A stretch of DNA of 64,000 nucleotides from Plantactinospora sp. KBS50 (GTDB taxonomy: Bacteria > Actinomycetota > Actinomycetes > Mycobacteriales > Micromonosporaceae), in the NCBI RefSeq assembly GCF_002285795.1, contig NZ_CP022961.1:744001-808000 (forward strand), written 5' to 3'. The position numbers and the translations under genes were made by a program. Shown piece after piece: positions 25,324 through 33,038 of this stretch; the stretch's first letter is position 1, and each line of letters starts with the position of its first letter. Below the pieces are notes generated by a model. It saw nothing but the letters and a program-made list of their open reading frames with translations, had not been told where the DNA came from and ran no database searches.

Positions 25324-25716
25324 GTGAACGACGTTGACGCGGCCGAACAGTGGCTGGATTCGTGGGTGTCGCAGGTGGATGTCCAGGCTCAGCAGGCGGT
25401 GGAGCTGTCGCGGCGGGTTGCCGGGTTGATTGGTTCGGCCGAGGGCCGTGACGGGGCGATTCGGGTGACGGTCGGGTCGGCCGGCCAGGTGGAAGCCCTG
25501 GAGCTGGATGACCGGGTGCATGAAATGTCCGGTCCGCAGTTGGCTCGGGAGATCTTAGCGGTGATGCAGCGGGCGCAGGCGGTGTTGTCGGCTGCGGTGG
25601 TCGAACAGGTGCGGGCGACGGTGGGTGCCGACAGTGAGGCCGGCCGAGCCGTGATCGGCTCGTTCGACGCCCGGTTCCCGGCGCCGGACGGCAGGGACGC
25701 GCGAGCTGGAGGATGA
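25324..25716 (+). CDS. YbaB/EbfC-like DNA-binding protein, C-terminus shortened by a frameshift
   Basis: 130 residues as read, GTG at 25324 with GAAGGTGAG upstream. A helical start (AEQWLDSWVSQVDVQAQQAV) is followed by VTVGSAGQVEALELDDRV and helices ending in VLSAAVVEQVRA, the layout of YbaB/EbfC proteins. In actinobacteria this version often sits with ESX/WXG100 genes, but none is near. A shift of one base near 25690-25703 would continue as ELEDEAYDSEVPALERYRG and end at a TGA (25769-25771) overlapping the next GTG start as GTGA, so the original gene probably ran to 25771. Confidence 0.65.
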   Translation: MNDVDAAEQWLDSWVSQVDVQAQQAVELSRRVAGLIGSAEGRDGAIRVTVGSAGQVEALELDDRVHEMSGPQLAREILAVMQRAQAVLSAAVVEQVRATVGADSEAGRAVIGSFDARFPAPDGRDARAGG

Positions 25717-25767
25717 GGCCTACGACAGCGAAGTGCCGGCGTTGGAGCGCTACCGAGGGAGTCGACC

Positions 25768-26043
25768 GTGACGGTCATCCAATTCCACGTCAACGAGGTC
25801 TTCGACATCGCCGCACGGGGCGGAATCGTCGCGGTCGGTGCCACCCAGCCGGTTGAGTTCGTCGGGATTCCGCGCTTGTACGATGAAGCAACCGGGCATC
25901 CTATTCGGATACTCGGAGTTGACCATCCGACACCACGAACCCGTCGTACGGGTGAAACGATCTTTGTGATCGATCGGGCTGACGCTGATTTCGTCAAGGT
26001 TGGACGTCGCTGGACCACGGTCGAGTCGTCGGAGTCCTCATAG
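25768..26043 (+). CDS. Uncharacterised small beta-rich protein coupled to the YbaB-like gene
   Basis: 91 residues, GTG at 25768. It begins VIQFHVNEVFDIAARGGIVA and continues with VEFVGIPRLYD, a TRRTGETIFVIDRA strand pair and FVKVGRRW. The order of short strands recalls an EF-Tu domain 2-like or OB-like barrel, but I recognise no named family. The start overlaps the reconstructed stop of the YbaB-like gene, so the two were probably one operon before the frameshift. Confidence 0.55.
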   Translation: MTVIQFHVNEVFDIAARGGIVAVGATQPVEFVGIPRLYDEATGHPIRILGVDHPTPRTRRTGETIFVIDRADADFVKVGRRWTTVESSESS

Positions 26044-26579
26044 GTTGTGCGAACGGCGGACGACCGGTTGTTGTTTGTTTTTCTCTCAGCTGATTCACCG
26101 GGGTTGTCCTGAACTGGTCAAACGTCCCGGTAGCGGGTTGCCGAGGATGGCGGTGGTGCGGTCCGCATGGTGTAACGTCCGGCCCACCACCGAACGCGAT
26201 CATGTCGCCGACCTGGGCGTTTACGGTTCGTATGGTAGGTGTACCAGCCGAATTGGGTACATTAAATCCATGGTGCCTGATATTGGCGGCGGCGCAACTG
26301 TCCTGACCCGCGGCCGGTCAGGAGAACTTTGGTGCTCGGCCGGCTGATCTTCTCGGTGGGACGACTGGACGCAGGCGTCCTGTCCAAGACCACCTGAAGG
26401 GTGTCTCGTAACTCGGTGGAGGCGTTGCCGGGTGACGGTGCCGGGTGTCATCCGGTGAGGACGATGTTGTGGATGCGGGCGATGCCAGATGCGGTGTCGG
26501 TCAGTGCCTGGGCGGCGCTCGACCTTCGCTTCTCGGTTCGCATGCTGCCTCAAGGTATAGGCCCAGCTATATTTGGCTC
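26044..26579. other. Intergenic stretch with one hairpin repeat and promoter-like AT-rich patches
   Basis: About 535 bases. It holds repeat copy C (26135-26187). AT-rich positions occur at about 26230-26275 (GGTGTACC and GGGTACATTAAATCC) and at 26551-26575. TATAG (26556-26560) and CTATA (26567-26571) form an inverted repeat just ahead of the higBA-like relic. No intact gene is supported. Confidence 0.45.
26135..26187 (+). repeat. Dispersed intergenic hairpin repeat, copy C (diverged)
   Basis: Reads GGGTTGCCGAGGATGGCGGT, then GGTGCGGTCCGCATGGTG and TAACGTCCGGCCCAC. It matches the consensus at the GGTTCGC-like core (GGTCCGC), the ATGGTG that follows and the CCGGCCCAC end, with several changes. 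Confidence 0.55.
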
Positions 26580-26888
26580 ATGCCCACGGCCCGCCTGTCG
26601 CTGGGCGATCAGAACGACCAGCGATGTCCGCGACTGGTTGGGCTCGCTCCGCCAAACCGATCCGGCGACGTACCGGTCGGTCAACGTAGCGATCGACATG
26701 CTCGCGGAGACTGGACCGAGCGGGAAGTCGCCGAGTTGATGGGGGTCACGCCCGGCCGGGTCAGCCGGATCGAGAACGGCGATCTGGAGGCCAACGAGGT
26801 CGCGACCCTGAGCCGGTACGCCCGAGCGCTGGGCGCCCGGATGCGGATCATCTTCGGCTACGGCAGCGATCTCCGTCAGATCGCCTGA
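26580..26888 (+). pseudogene. Relic of a HigBA-type toxin-antitoxin pair
   Basis: In one frame, VRDWLGSLRQTDPATYRSVN and VAIDMLAETGPS match the N-terminal half of RelE/HigB-like toxins. The frame then breaks. From about 26715 another frame reads EREVAELMGVTPGRVSRIEN, GDLEANEVATLSRYARALGA and RMRIIFGYG, the helix-turn-helix end of the partner HigA-type antitoxin, stopping at 26888. The toxin's catalytic end and the antitoxin's beginning are missing, so an internal deletion fused the two genes. A TATAG/CTATA inverted repeat at 26556-26571 is the likely old operator. Confidence 0.65.
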
Positions 26889-26938
26889 TCCTGCACCTGG
26901 GCGCCGAGCTGCGCTCCCGACCTGCGCATTCGCAGCGG

Positions 26939-26995
26939 CAACGGGTCACCGGCGATGGTCGCCGGTTGGTTCGCCTGGTGTTGCCTCCGGCCCAC
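26939..26995 (+). repeat. Dispersed intergenic hairpin repeat, copy D
   Basis: Contains a perfect hairpin: ACCGGCGA (26948-26955), loop TGG, TCGCCGGT (26959-26966). TGGTTCGCCTGGTG and TGCCTCCGGCCCAC follow. This is the best copy for defining the consensus. Confidence 0.75.
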
Positions 26996-27101
26996 GCATT
27001 TCCCTGACCTGCTGGTTCGTGGCGGGATGTGTCCAGGAAGCTGGGGTCCGTGGCCACGAGACCCGGGTGGCGGGTTCGTGGCCACGGTCACGCGGGGCCG
27101 G

Positions 27102-27479
27102 TCAGCCGCTGACGAGCGTGCTGGCGTACTGCGGGTTGGTGTAGTCGCGCCAGGCGGCGATCCTGCCGTCGCGGATTTCGTAGATCGCCATGTTCATGAC
27201 CGACGCCACCGGCCGACCCGGCAGCCCGAGGCCGTGGACCTGCTCGGCGATCACGACGTCGCCGTCGACCGCCTGGTGCACGGTCGCGAACCGGATCTCC
27301 GCGAACGTTCCGAAGACGCCGCGCCACACGTCCAGGACCGCGTCCAGGCCGCGCACCCGCTCGTCGCCGTACGCGTGGAACACGACATCGGGGTGCAGGT
27401 AGGGCGCGAGGCGGTCCGCGTCCTTGGTGTTGAACGCCTCGACGAACTCACGAAAAAGGGTGTCGTTGCTCTGTGTCAT
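27102..27479 (-). CDS. SnoaL/NTF2-like protein
   Basis: 125 residues, ATG at 27479. The cone-shaped NTF2/SnoaL fold is shown by LFREFVEAFNTKDADRLAPY, LHPDVVFHAYG, WRGVFGTFAEIRFATVHQAV, DVVIAEQVHG and YEIRDGRIAAWRDY. Relatives include polyketide cyclases, epoxide hydrolases and binding proteins with no activity, so the reaction is open. It lies 11 bases after the aldo-keto reductase gene on the same strand and is probably cotranscribed with it under the TetR regulator at 28726. Confidence 0.8.
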   Translation of the reverse strand: MTQSNDTLFREFVEAFNTKDADRLAPYLHPDVVFHAYGDERVRGLDAVLDVWRGVFGTFAEIRFATVHQAVDGDVVIAEQVHGLGLPGRPVASVMNMAIYEIRDGRIAAWRDYTNPQYASTLVSG

Positions 27480-27490
27480 GTCAGGTTCCT

Positions 27491-28594
27491 TCACTTGGCG
27501 GGTTGGGCGGCGCCGTTGAACACCGGCGGGGCGTAGCCGGCCGGCTTGTCGCCGACGCCGAGGCCGGGGCTCACCACCCATGACTGGTACTGCGGGGTGA
27601 ACATGCCGTACGGCATTCCGAGGATCGGGGCGCTGGCCTCGTCGAGGCGGCGACGGGCGTCGGCGGGGATCTCGAAGTCGAGCGCGCCGAAGTTGCTGGC
27701 GACCTGCTCGGCGCTGCTCGCCCCGATGATCACCGAGGCGACGGCGGGCTGGGTGGCTACCCAGTTGATCGCGACCTGGGCCATGCTGCGACCCAGCTCG
27801 GCGGCCACGCTCTCCAGGGTCTCGATGACCTGCCATTCGCTGGGGCTGACCGCGCGACCGCCGGCCTCGGGATTGGTCAACCGGCCGGTCCCGCTCAGTC
27901 CGTCGCCGGTGCGCCGGTACTTGCCGCTGAGCAGGCCGCTGGCGATCGGGCTCCACGCGGTCAGCCCCATGCCGACGGTCTGGGCCATCGCCACGTACTC
28001 CGCCTCGATGCCCCGGCCGACCAGTGAGTAGGGGAGCTGCAGGTTGATCATCGGGGCCAGGCCGTGCGCCTCGGCGTAGCTCTGCGCCCGGGCCGCGTAC
28101 CAGGCCGGCACGTCGGAGAGGCCGGCGTACCGGATCTTGCCGGCGCGCACCAGGTCGTCGAGGGTGTGCACGACCTCCTCGACCGGGGTGATCCGGTCCC
28201 AGGTGTGCAGCAGGTACAGATCGATGTAGTCGGTGCCGAGCCGACTCAGCGACGCCTCCACGGCCCGCATGATGTGCTTGCGGCCGTTGCCGCTGGCGTT
28301 CGGGTCGGTCGGGTCGACGGTGTTGGTGAACTTGCTGGTGAGCACGAGCCGTTCGCGGACGCCGGCCCGGTCGATCAGGCGGCCGAGGATCTTCTCGCTC
28401 TCCCCGGCGGTGTAGAAGTCCGCCGTGTCGACGAAGTTCCCGCCCGCCTCCAGGTATCGCCGGAAGATCGGCTCGGCCTCCTCCTCGGGCATGCCGTACG
28501 CGGCATGGAAACCGTCGATGCCGAAGTTCATGGTGCCCAGCGCCAGTCGACTGACTCGCAGACCGGACCGCCCGAGCAGGTAGTAGTGGTTCAT
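27491..28594 (-). CDS. Aldo/keto reductase
   Basis: 367 residues from the ATG at 28594, with GGGAGGA upstream on the minus strand. The catalytic tetrad is complete: D56 and Y61 (FVDTADFYTAGESEKILG), K88 (VLTSKF) and H130 (YIDLYLLH). The TIM barrel ends with the NADPH-binding SVIIGASSAEQVASN. This is the common NADPH-dependent AKR family that reduces aldehydes and ketones. It is transcribed away from a TetR regulator with shared operator-like repeats between them, and it leads a two-gene operon with the SnoaL-like gene. The substrate is unknown. Confidence 0.92.
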   Translation of the reverse strand: MNHYYLLGRSGLRVSRLALGTMNFGIDGFHAAYGMPEEEAEPIFRRYLEAGGNFVDTADFYTAGESEKILGRLIDRAGVRERLVLTSKFTNTVDPTDPNASGNGRKHIMRAVEASLSRLGTDYIDLYLLHTWDRITPVEEVVHTLDDLVRAGKIRYAGLSDVPAWYAARAQSYAEAHGLAPMINLQLPYSLVGRGIEAEYVAMAQTVGMGLTAWSPIASGLLSGKYRRTGDGLSGTGRLTNPEAGGRAVSPSEWQVIETLESVAAELGRSMAQVAINWVATQPAVASVIIGASSAEQVASNFGALDFEIPADARRRLDEASAPILGMPYGMFTPQYQSWVVSPGLGVGDKPAGYAPPVFNGAAQPAK

Positions 28595-28664
28595 CGTTGC
28601 GTCCTCCCGATCATGGTGCCGGCCCGGTGCGGGCCGCGTGTCCAAGACCTTTGCTCGCTAAAAA

Positions 28665-28700
28665 TGGACCTGCAAGTCCAAACCTGCGCTAGGGTTGGAC
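28665..28700. promoter_or_regulatory. Operator-like inverted repeats between AKR and TetR genes
   Basis: TGGAC (28665-28669) with GTCCA (28676-28680), and GTCCAAACC (28676-28684) with GGGTTGGAC (28692-28700), make two overlapping inverted repeats that share the central GTCCA. They lie in the 131-base gap between divergent genes, where a TetR-family repressor would be expected to control both promoters. Confidence 0.6.
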
Positions 28701-28725
28701 CCGCAGATGCAGACCAGGAGGTCCC

Positions 28726-29331
28726 ATGACACGGGCGTTGACCCGCAAGGGCGAGGCGACCCGGGCGCGGATCGTCGCCGGCGCGGCCGCGCAGATCCGC
28801 GAGCGCGGCGTCGATGAGGTACGCCTTGAGGACGTGATGGCCGCCACCGGCACCAGCAAGGGCCAGCTTTTCCACTACTTCCCCGACGGCAAGGAGGAGT
28901 TGCTGCTCGCGGTGGCCCAGCACGAGGCCGACCAGGTCCTCATCGACCAGGAGCCGATGCTGAGCAACCTGACGTCGTGGCCGGCCTGGCTGGCGTGGCG
29001 CGACCGGCTCATCGAGCGCTACCTCGAACAGGGCGTGAAGTGCCCGCTCAACGGCCTGCTCGGCCAGACCGGCCGGCGTGCGCCGGGCGCCCAGGCGATC
29101 GTGACCGGGCTCATGGGGCGCTGGCAGAAGGCGATCACCGAAGGCATCCGGCACATGCAGTCGACCGGGGACATCGCCCCGGAGGTGGACGCCGACCGCG
29201 CCGCGGCGGCACTGCTGGCCAGCATTCAGGGTGGCGTACTGCTGCTGCTCTCCACCGGGAAGATCGATCATCTGGAGGCGGCCCTCGATCTCACCATCGA
29301 ACGCCTGCGGGCCGGCGCCCGCACGGCCTGA
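28726..29331 (+). CDS. TetR-family transcriptional regulator
   Basis: 201 residues, ATG at 28726 with CCAGGAGG upstream. The N-terminal helix-turn-helix is classical: ATRARIVAGAAAQIRERGVD, LEDVMAATGTSKGQLFHYFP, KEELLLAV. The C-terminal ligand domain resembles the TetR_C group (CPLNGLLGQ, ADRAAAALLASIQGG) found on regulators of reductase and transporter genes. It is divergent from the aldo/keto reductase with inverted repeats between, so it probably represses that operon and itself and responds to a small, perhaps electrophilic, molecule. The ligand is not shown by the sequence. Confidence 0.9.
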   Translation: MTRALTRKGEATRARIVAGAAAQIRERGVDEVRLEDVMAATGTSKGQLFHYFPDGKEELLLAVAQHEADQVLIDQEPMLSNLTSWPAWLAWRDRLIERYLEQGVKCPLNGLLGQTGRRAPGAQAIVTGLMGRWQKAITEGIRHMQSTGDIAPEVDADRAAAALLASIQGGVLLLLSTGKIDHLEAALDLTIERLRAGARTA

Positions 29332-29400
29332 CGGTCGATCGGCCACGCCCTAGAGGAAAATGCTCCAGGCCGCCCTCATCGGGCTGACTGCCCAAGGGCG

Positions 29401-29450
29401 GCGGCAACGGGTTACCGGCGACGGTCGCCGGCTGGTTCGCATGGGCCTGG
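29401..29450 (+). repeat. Dispersed intergenic hairpin repeat, copy E
   Basis: Reads GCGGCAACGGGTTACCGGCG, then ACGGTCGCCGGCTGG and TTCGCATGG. The hairpin is CCGGCGA (29415-29421), loop CGG, TCGCCGG (29425-29431). The left half is the closest match to copy D; the right half has diverged. Confidence 0.65.
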
Positions 29451-29786
29451 TCAGGGTTGTCCCGGGGTCGACCCGCCGGCGGGAGTGTAGGACCAGACCT
29501 CGCTGTGTACGCCGATCGGTGGCGGGGTCGGCTCGCCTGCCCGCTCGGCGGCCGAACGGTGGCCGTGCGCGAACGCGGGCGAACTGACCCACGCCTGGAA
29601 TGCCTCCTCGTCGCGCCAGCGGGTGATGACCAGCCACGTGGTCCGCTCGTCGTCCGGGCGGAGCAACTCGAAGCCCTCGAATCCGTCCTGATCATCGACG
29701 GCGCCGGCGCGTGCGGCGAAGCGGTGCGCCAGCTCGTCACCGCTGTCGGCCGGTACCGTGATGGCATTGATCTTGACAATGGTCAT
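29451..29786 (-). CDS. Antibiotic biosynthesis monooxygenase-fold protein
   Basis: 111 residues from the ATG at 29786. The ferredoxin-like ABM fold is seen in IVKINAITVPADSGDELAHR, GFEGFELLRP, WLVITRWRDEEAFQAWVSS and a His-rich PAFAHGHRSA. In actinobacteria proteins of this form range from quinone-forming monooxygenases to IsdG/MhuD-like heme-degrading enzymes. The FAHGH segment would suit the heme-degrading type, but the evidence is thin. It stands alone between the TetR gene and the pseudoprotease cluster. Confidence 0.8.
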   Translation of the reverse strand: MTIVKINAITVPADSGDELAHRFAARAGAVDDQDGFEGFELLRPDDERTTWLVITRWRDEEAFQAWVSSPAFAHGHRSAAERAGEPTPPPIGVHSEVWSYTPAGGSTPGQP

Positions 29787-29866
29787 GTCGCTATTCTGTC
29801 TGACTGGCCGGCACGGCCACGGCAGGGACCCGGCGAGGGCTTGCAGGGCAGCAGACTCGCGCTCGA

Positions 29867-31309
29867 TCACCGTCGCCCGAGGCGACCCGAGGCCCGCAGG
29901 TGGAACACCACCGCCAGCGCGCCCAGCAGGAGGGCGACCAGGCCCAGCACCGCGACAGCCCAACTCGAACCGGACCCGCCGGCCGAGCGGTCCGGGCCGC
30001 CGAGCGGTGCCGCGCCGACGGCGGCGGCGGGGTCGATGAAGCCGCGGCCGGCGTCCGGATCGGAGGACCGGCTGCCCGGGCCGGCACTGGTCCGCACCGC
30101 GCGGGCCGCGGCAACGGCAGACCGGTCCGGGTCCGCGGAGCGGACCAGCGCGAGCAGGCCGGCCACGAACGGTACGGCGAAGTCCACCCCGGTGCCCTCG
30201 ACCAGTCCACTGTCGCCGGGTCCGATGCTGGTCACCCGTACCCCCGGGGCCAGCACGTCGACGGTGCCCGGCGGATAGTCGACGGCCGGACTGCCGTCGG
30301 CGCCCGCGGCGCCGACCCGCAGCAGTCCCGGACGCTCCGCCGCCGAGCGGCCGTCCGGGGCCGCCGGCACGACGATCACCGCGTCCCGGGTGATGGCGGC
30401 GTCGATCGCCAGGGACAGGTCGACCTGCGCCAGATCGACCTGCGCGGTCACCGCGATGACCCGGGCGCCGCCGGCCACCGCGCGCCGGATGCCGCTGGCC
30501 ACCACCCGAGCCCGTACGGTGTCGTCGCCGCCGGTCGCCACCCGGATCCGGATCGGCAGGATGGTCGCCTCCGGCGCCATTCCCACGAACGGGCTGCCCT
30601 CGCGAGGGCCGGCCGCGATGATCCCGGCCATCGCGGTGCCGTGCCCGAGACAGTCCCCGTCGCCGGCCACCCCGCCCGGCACGGCGTCCTGACCGGCCAG
30701 AACCCGGCCGGCGAGCGCCGGTGCGGCATGGTCGACCCCGGTGTCCACCACCGCCACGGTGGTGCCGGCACCGCGGCTGCGGGTCCACGCCCGGGTCGGT
30801 GCCAGCCGTAGCTGCGCCCAGGGCACCGCGTCGGGCATGCCGGCGGCCGGTACGACGCAGGCCGGGTCGCCCGATCCCGGCGGCGGGTCGCCACCGGTCG
30901 GCGGCCCGGGGCCGGCATCGGTCGGGTCGCCGTCCCGGCCGGGGGAGGTCGGCGGCAGGGTGCCGTAGGAGATCCCGGCGCCGGCGGCATCCCAGGGCAG
31001 GATGAGCAGCCAGCCCGGATGCAGCACGTCCGGCTCGGTGAGCGTGCCGCCGTCGGCCTGCAACCGGTCCCGGTTGAGGGCCAGAAGCTCCGGGTAGCGG
31101 CTGCCGTCGCCGAGGAACTGGGCCGCGACATCCCAGAGTCGTTCGGGCTGCGGCGAGTCCGGTACGACGTAGTACTTGGTGAACCCCGGTGTCGCGCTGG
31201 ACGGGGCGGCCGTCGCGGGCTCGGCCGTCGCGCTCAGCACCACCAGTACGCAGCCGAGCAGACTGCACATGAGGACCCGGACGCGGCGTTGGTCCGGCGG
31301 TTTGGTCAC
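29867..31309 (-). CDS. LysM plus mycosin-like S8 pseudoprotease 2
   Basis: 480 residues from the GTG at 31309, chosen because GGAGG lies seven bases upstream on the minus strand. A signal peptide (about 9-35) is followed by a LysM-like domain (about 45-105, KYYVVPD to LLILPWDAAG), a Gly/Pro linker, a subtilisin fold, and a C-terminal membrane helix (about 440-470) with a basic end. Catalytic Asp (VVDTGVD, D189) and His (DCLGHGT, H223) are present, but the Ser position is Asp (GVDFAVPFVAG, D376). C151 and C220 match the mycosin cysteine pair. It is divergent from the LysM gene at 31451 and shares its upstream region. Confidence 0.82.
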   Translation of the reverse strand: MTKPPDQRRVRVLMCSLLGCVLVVLSATAEPATAAPSSATPGFTKYYVVPDSPQPERLWDVAAQFLGDGSRYPELLALNRDRLQADGGTLTEPDVLHPGWLLILPWDAAGAGISYGTLPPTSPGRDGDPTDAGPGPPTGGDPPPGSGDPACVVPAAGMPDAVPWAQLRLAPTRAWTRSRGAGTTVAVVDTGVDHAAPALAGRVLAGQDAVPGGVAGDGDCLGHGTAMAGIIAAGPREGSPFVGMAPEATILPIRIRVATGGDDTVRARVVASGIRRAVAGGARVIAVTAQVDLAQVDLSLAIDAAITRDAVIVVPAAPDGRSAAERPGLLRVGAAGADGSPAVDYPPGTVDVLAPGVRVTSIGPGDSGLVEGTGVDFAVPFVAGLLALVRSADPDRSAVAAARAVRTSAGPGSRSSDPDAGRGFIDPAAAVGAAPLGGPDRSAGGSGSSWAVAVLGLVALLLGALAVVFHLRASGRLGRR

Positions 31310-31450
31310 GGGGCGCCTCCCGGCGGTCACCCGGAATGGTAGTTCGGTGTGCCGGCCGCGGGCCGGGTCCGCGATGAACCGATCGGGGCGTCGCCCGTCA
31401 TAGAGGCAGCATTGTGGGTGTCCCGGCGGCCGTACACTTCGGAGGTGGCG

Positions 31451-32911
31451 ATGGCGGATCTGGTCCACCGGTACGCCGCACCGCGCCGGGCGTCCGTGGG
31501 TCGGCGAAGGCTCGGGAGGTTTTCCCGACTCGCGCTGGCGGTGCTGGCCGCCGCGGCGTTGGGCGCACCGGCCGGTGCCGATCCCGCCGGTGCCGATCCC
31601 GCCGACGCCGCGGTGCCGGACCCCGCCGGCAAGTACTACGTGGTCGGCCAACCGATGAACGGCCAGCGGGAGTACCTCTACGACATCGCCCGCAAGACCC
31701 TGGGCAACGGCAACCGGTACGCCGAGATCGTGCGACTCAACCAGGGCCGTCAGCAGGCCGACGGCGCCGCGCTGACCGACTCGATGGAGATCCATCCGGG
31801 CTGGGTCCTGCTGCTGCCGGCGGATGCGCGCGGACCGGGGGTGCTCGCCAGCCCGCCGGCCGATCCGGCGCCGAGCGGGCTGCCGGCCGGGCGTTCCTCG
31901 ATCGACGCGTCCTCGATCGACGGGTCCTCGACCGGCGGGTCCTCGGCCGGGGTCGCGGCGGGCGGCGGCGTGGACACCCGGATGGCCATCGACGGCGGCA
32001 TGCTGCGGATCGGCGGGTTCGCGGTCACGATCCTGCTGCTCGCGTTGGCGGTCCGCGTGCTGCGCGGCCGGCGGCCGGCGCTGGCCGCCACCGGCCCGTG
32101 GCCACCGGAACCCGTACCGCCGAAGCCCTTGCCGCCACAGGTCGAGCCGCCGAAGGTCGAGCCGTCACAGGTCGAGCCGCCAGAGGTCGAGCCGTCACAG
32201 GCCGCGCCGCCAGAGGTCGAGCCGTCACAGGCCGCGCCGGCGGAAGCCGTACCGTCGGAGCCGGAGCTGGCGGAGCGCGTACCAGATGATCCGGCGCCGG
32301 ACGGACCGGAGCCGCGGCCGCCGGCGTCCGCCAGTAGGCCGGCGGCGGCCGCGCCGGGGCCCCGACCGCCGTTGCCCGACGATCCCGACGCGGCGGAACT
32401 GTGCACCGAACTGGACACCGACGCCGGACCCGTCACGGTCCGGCTCCTGGGCATCGCGGCCGGCCGTGGGGCACCCGCGTTCACCTGGCTGGCCGACGGC
32501 GAGCCGGCGCCGCCGGTCACCCTGCCACTGGTGCTGGGCAGCCGGAGCGGCTGGCGGCTGCTGGTCGACCTTGCCCGTACGCCGGACGTCGTGACGATCG
32601 TCGGGCCGGAGCGTGACTGCCGGCGCCAGGCCGCGGGGCTGGCCCGACAGCTACGGGCCGCCGGGCTCGGCGTCGCGGTCGTCGACGGGACCCTCGACGA
32701 GACCGTACCGGGCAGCCGGCCGCTGGACCGCTTTCCGGACCTGCCCGCCGCCGGCGCGGAACGCCCCGAGCCGCACGTCGTGTTCTGCGCCGGACCGCCC
32801 GGGCCGGCGGCGCGGCACCTGGCCACCGTCACCCAGGGGCACGCCGTACCGATCATCGTCGGTGCGACGCCGGCCGGCCGGTGGTCCATCCGGCCCGGTG
32901 GGCGATCATGA
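31451..32911 (+). CDS. LysM-domain membrane protein of the pseudoprotease cluster
   Basis: 486 residues from the ATG at 31451 (GGAGGTGGCG directly upstream). Signal peptide about 21-43; LysM-like domain about 61-125 (KYYVVGQPMN, EIVRLNQGRQQADGAAL, HPGWVLLLP), closely matching the N-terminal domain of the pseudoproteases. A membrane helix lies at about 190-207. The middle is built of Pro/Glu repeats (VEPSQVEPPE type, about 230-270). The C-terminal 150 residues (LVLGSRSGWRLLVDLA, DCRRQAAGLARQLRAAGLG) are probably cytoplasmic and match no family I know. There is no protease domain. It heads a series with pseudoprotease 3 on the same strand. Confidence 0.7.
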   Translation: MADLVHRYAAPRRASVGRRRLGRFSRLALAVLAAAALGAPAGADPAGADPADAAVPDPAGKYYVVGQPMNGQREYLYDIARKTLGNGNRYAEIVRLNQGRQQADGAALTDSMEIHPGWVLLLPADARGPGVLASPPADPAPSGLPAGRSSIDASSIDGSSTGGSSAGVAAGGGVDTRMAIDGGMLRIGGFAVTILLLALAVRVLRGRRPALAATGPWPPEPVPPKPLPPQVEPPKVEPSQVEPPEVEPSQAAPPEVEPSQAAPAEAVPSEPELAERVPDDPAPDGPEPRPPASASRPAAAAPGPRPPLPDDPDAAELCTELDTDAGPVTVRLLGIAAGRGAPAFTWLADGEPAPPVTLPLVLGSRSGWRLLVDLARTPDVVTIVGPERDCRRQAAGLARQLRAAGLGVAVVDGTLDETVPGSRPLDRFPDLPAAGAERPEPHVVFCAGPPGPAARHLATVTQGHAVPIIVGATPAGRWSIRPGGRS

Positions 32912-33038
32912 CCGGGGGCAGACCCGCGCGGATCCGGCTGAACGGAACGACGGCCGGACCCGTAGAGAGCGGACCCGCGCAGAGTGGATCCGAAAGCGGG
33001 TCGGCGTCCGATCCGTCGCGCAGTGGAGGAGACCACCG

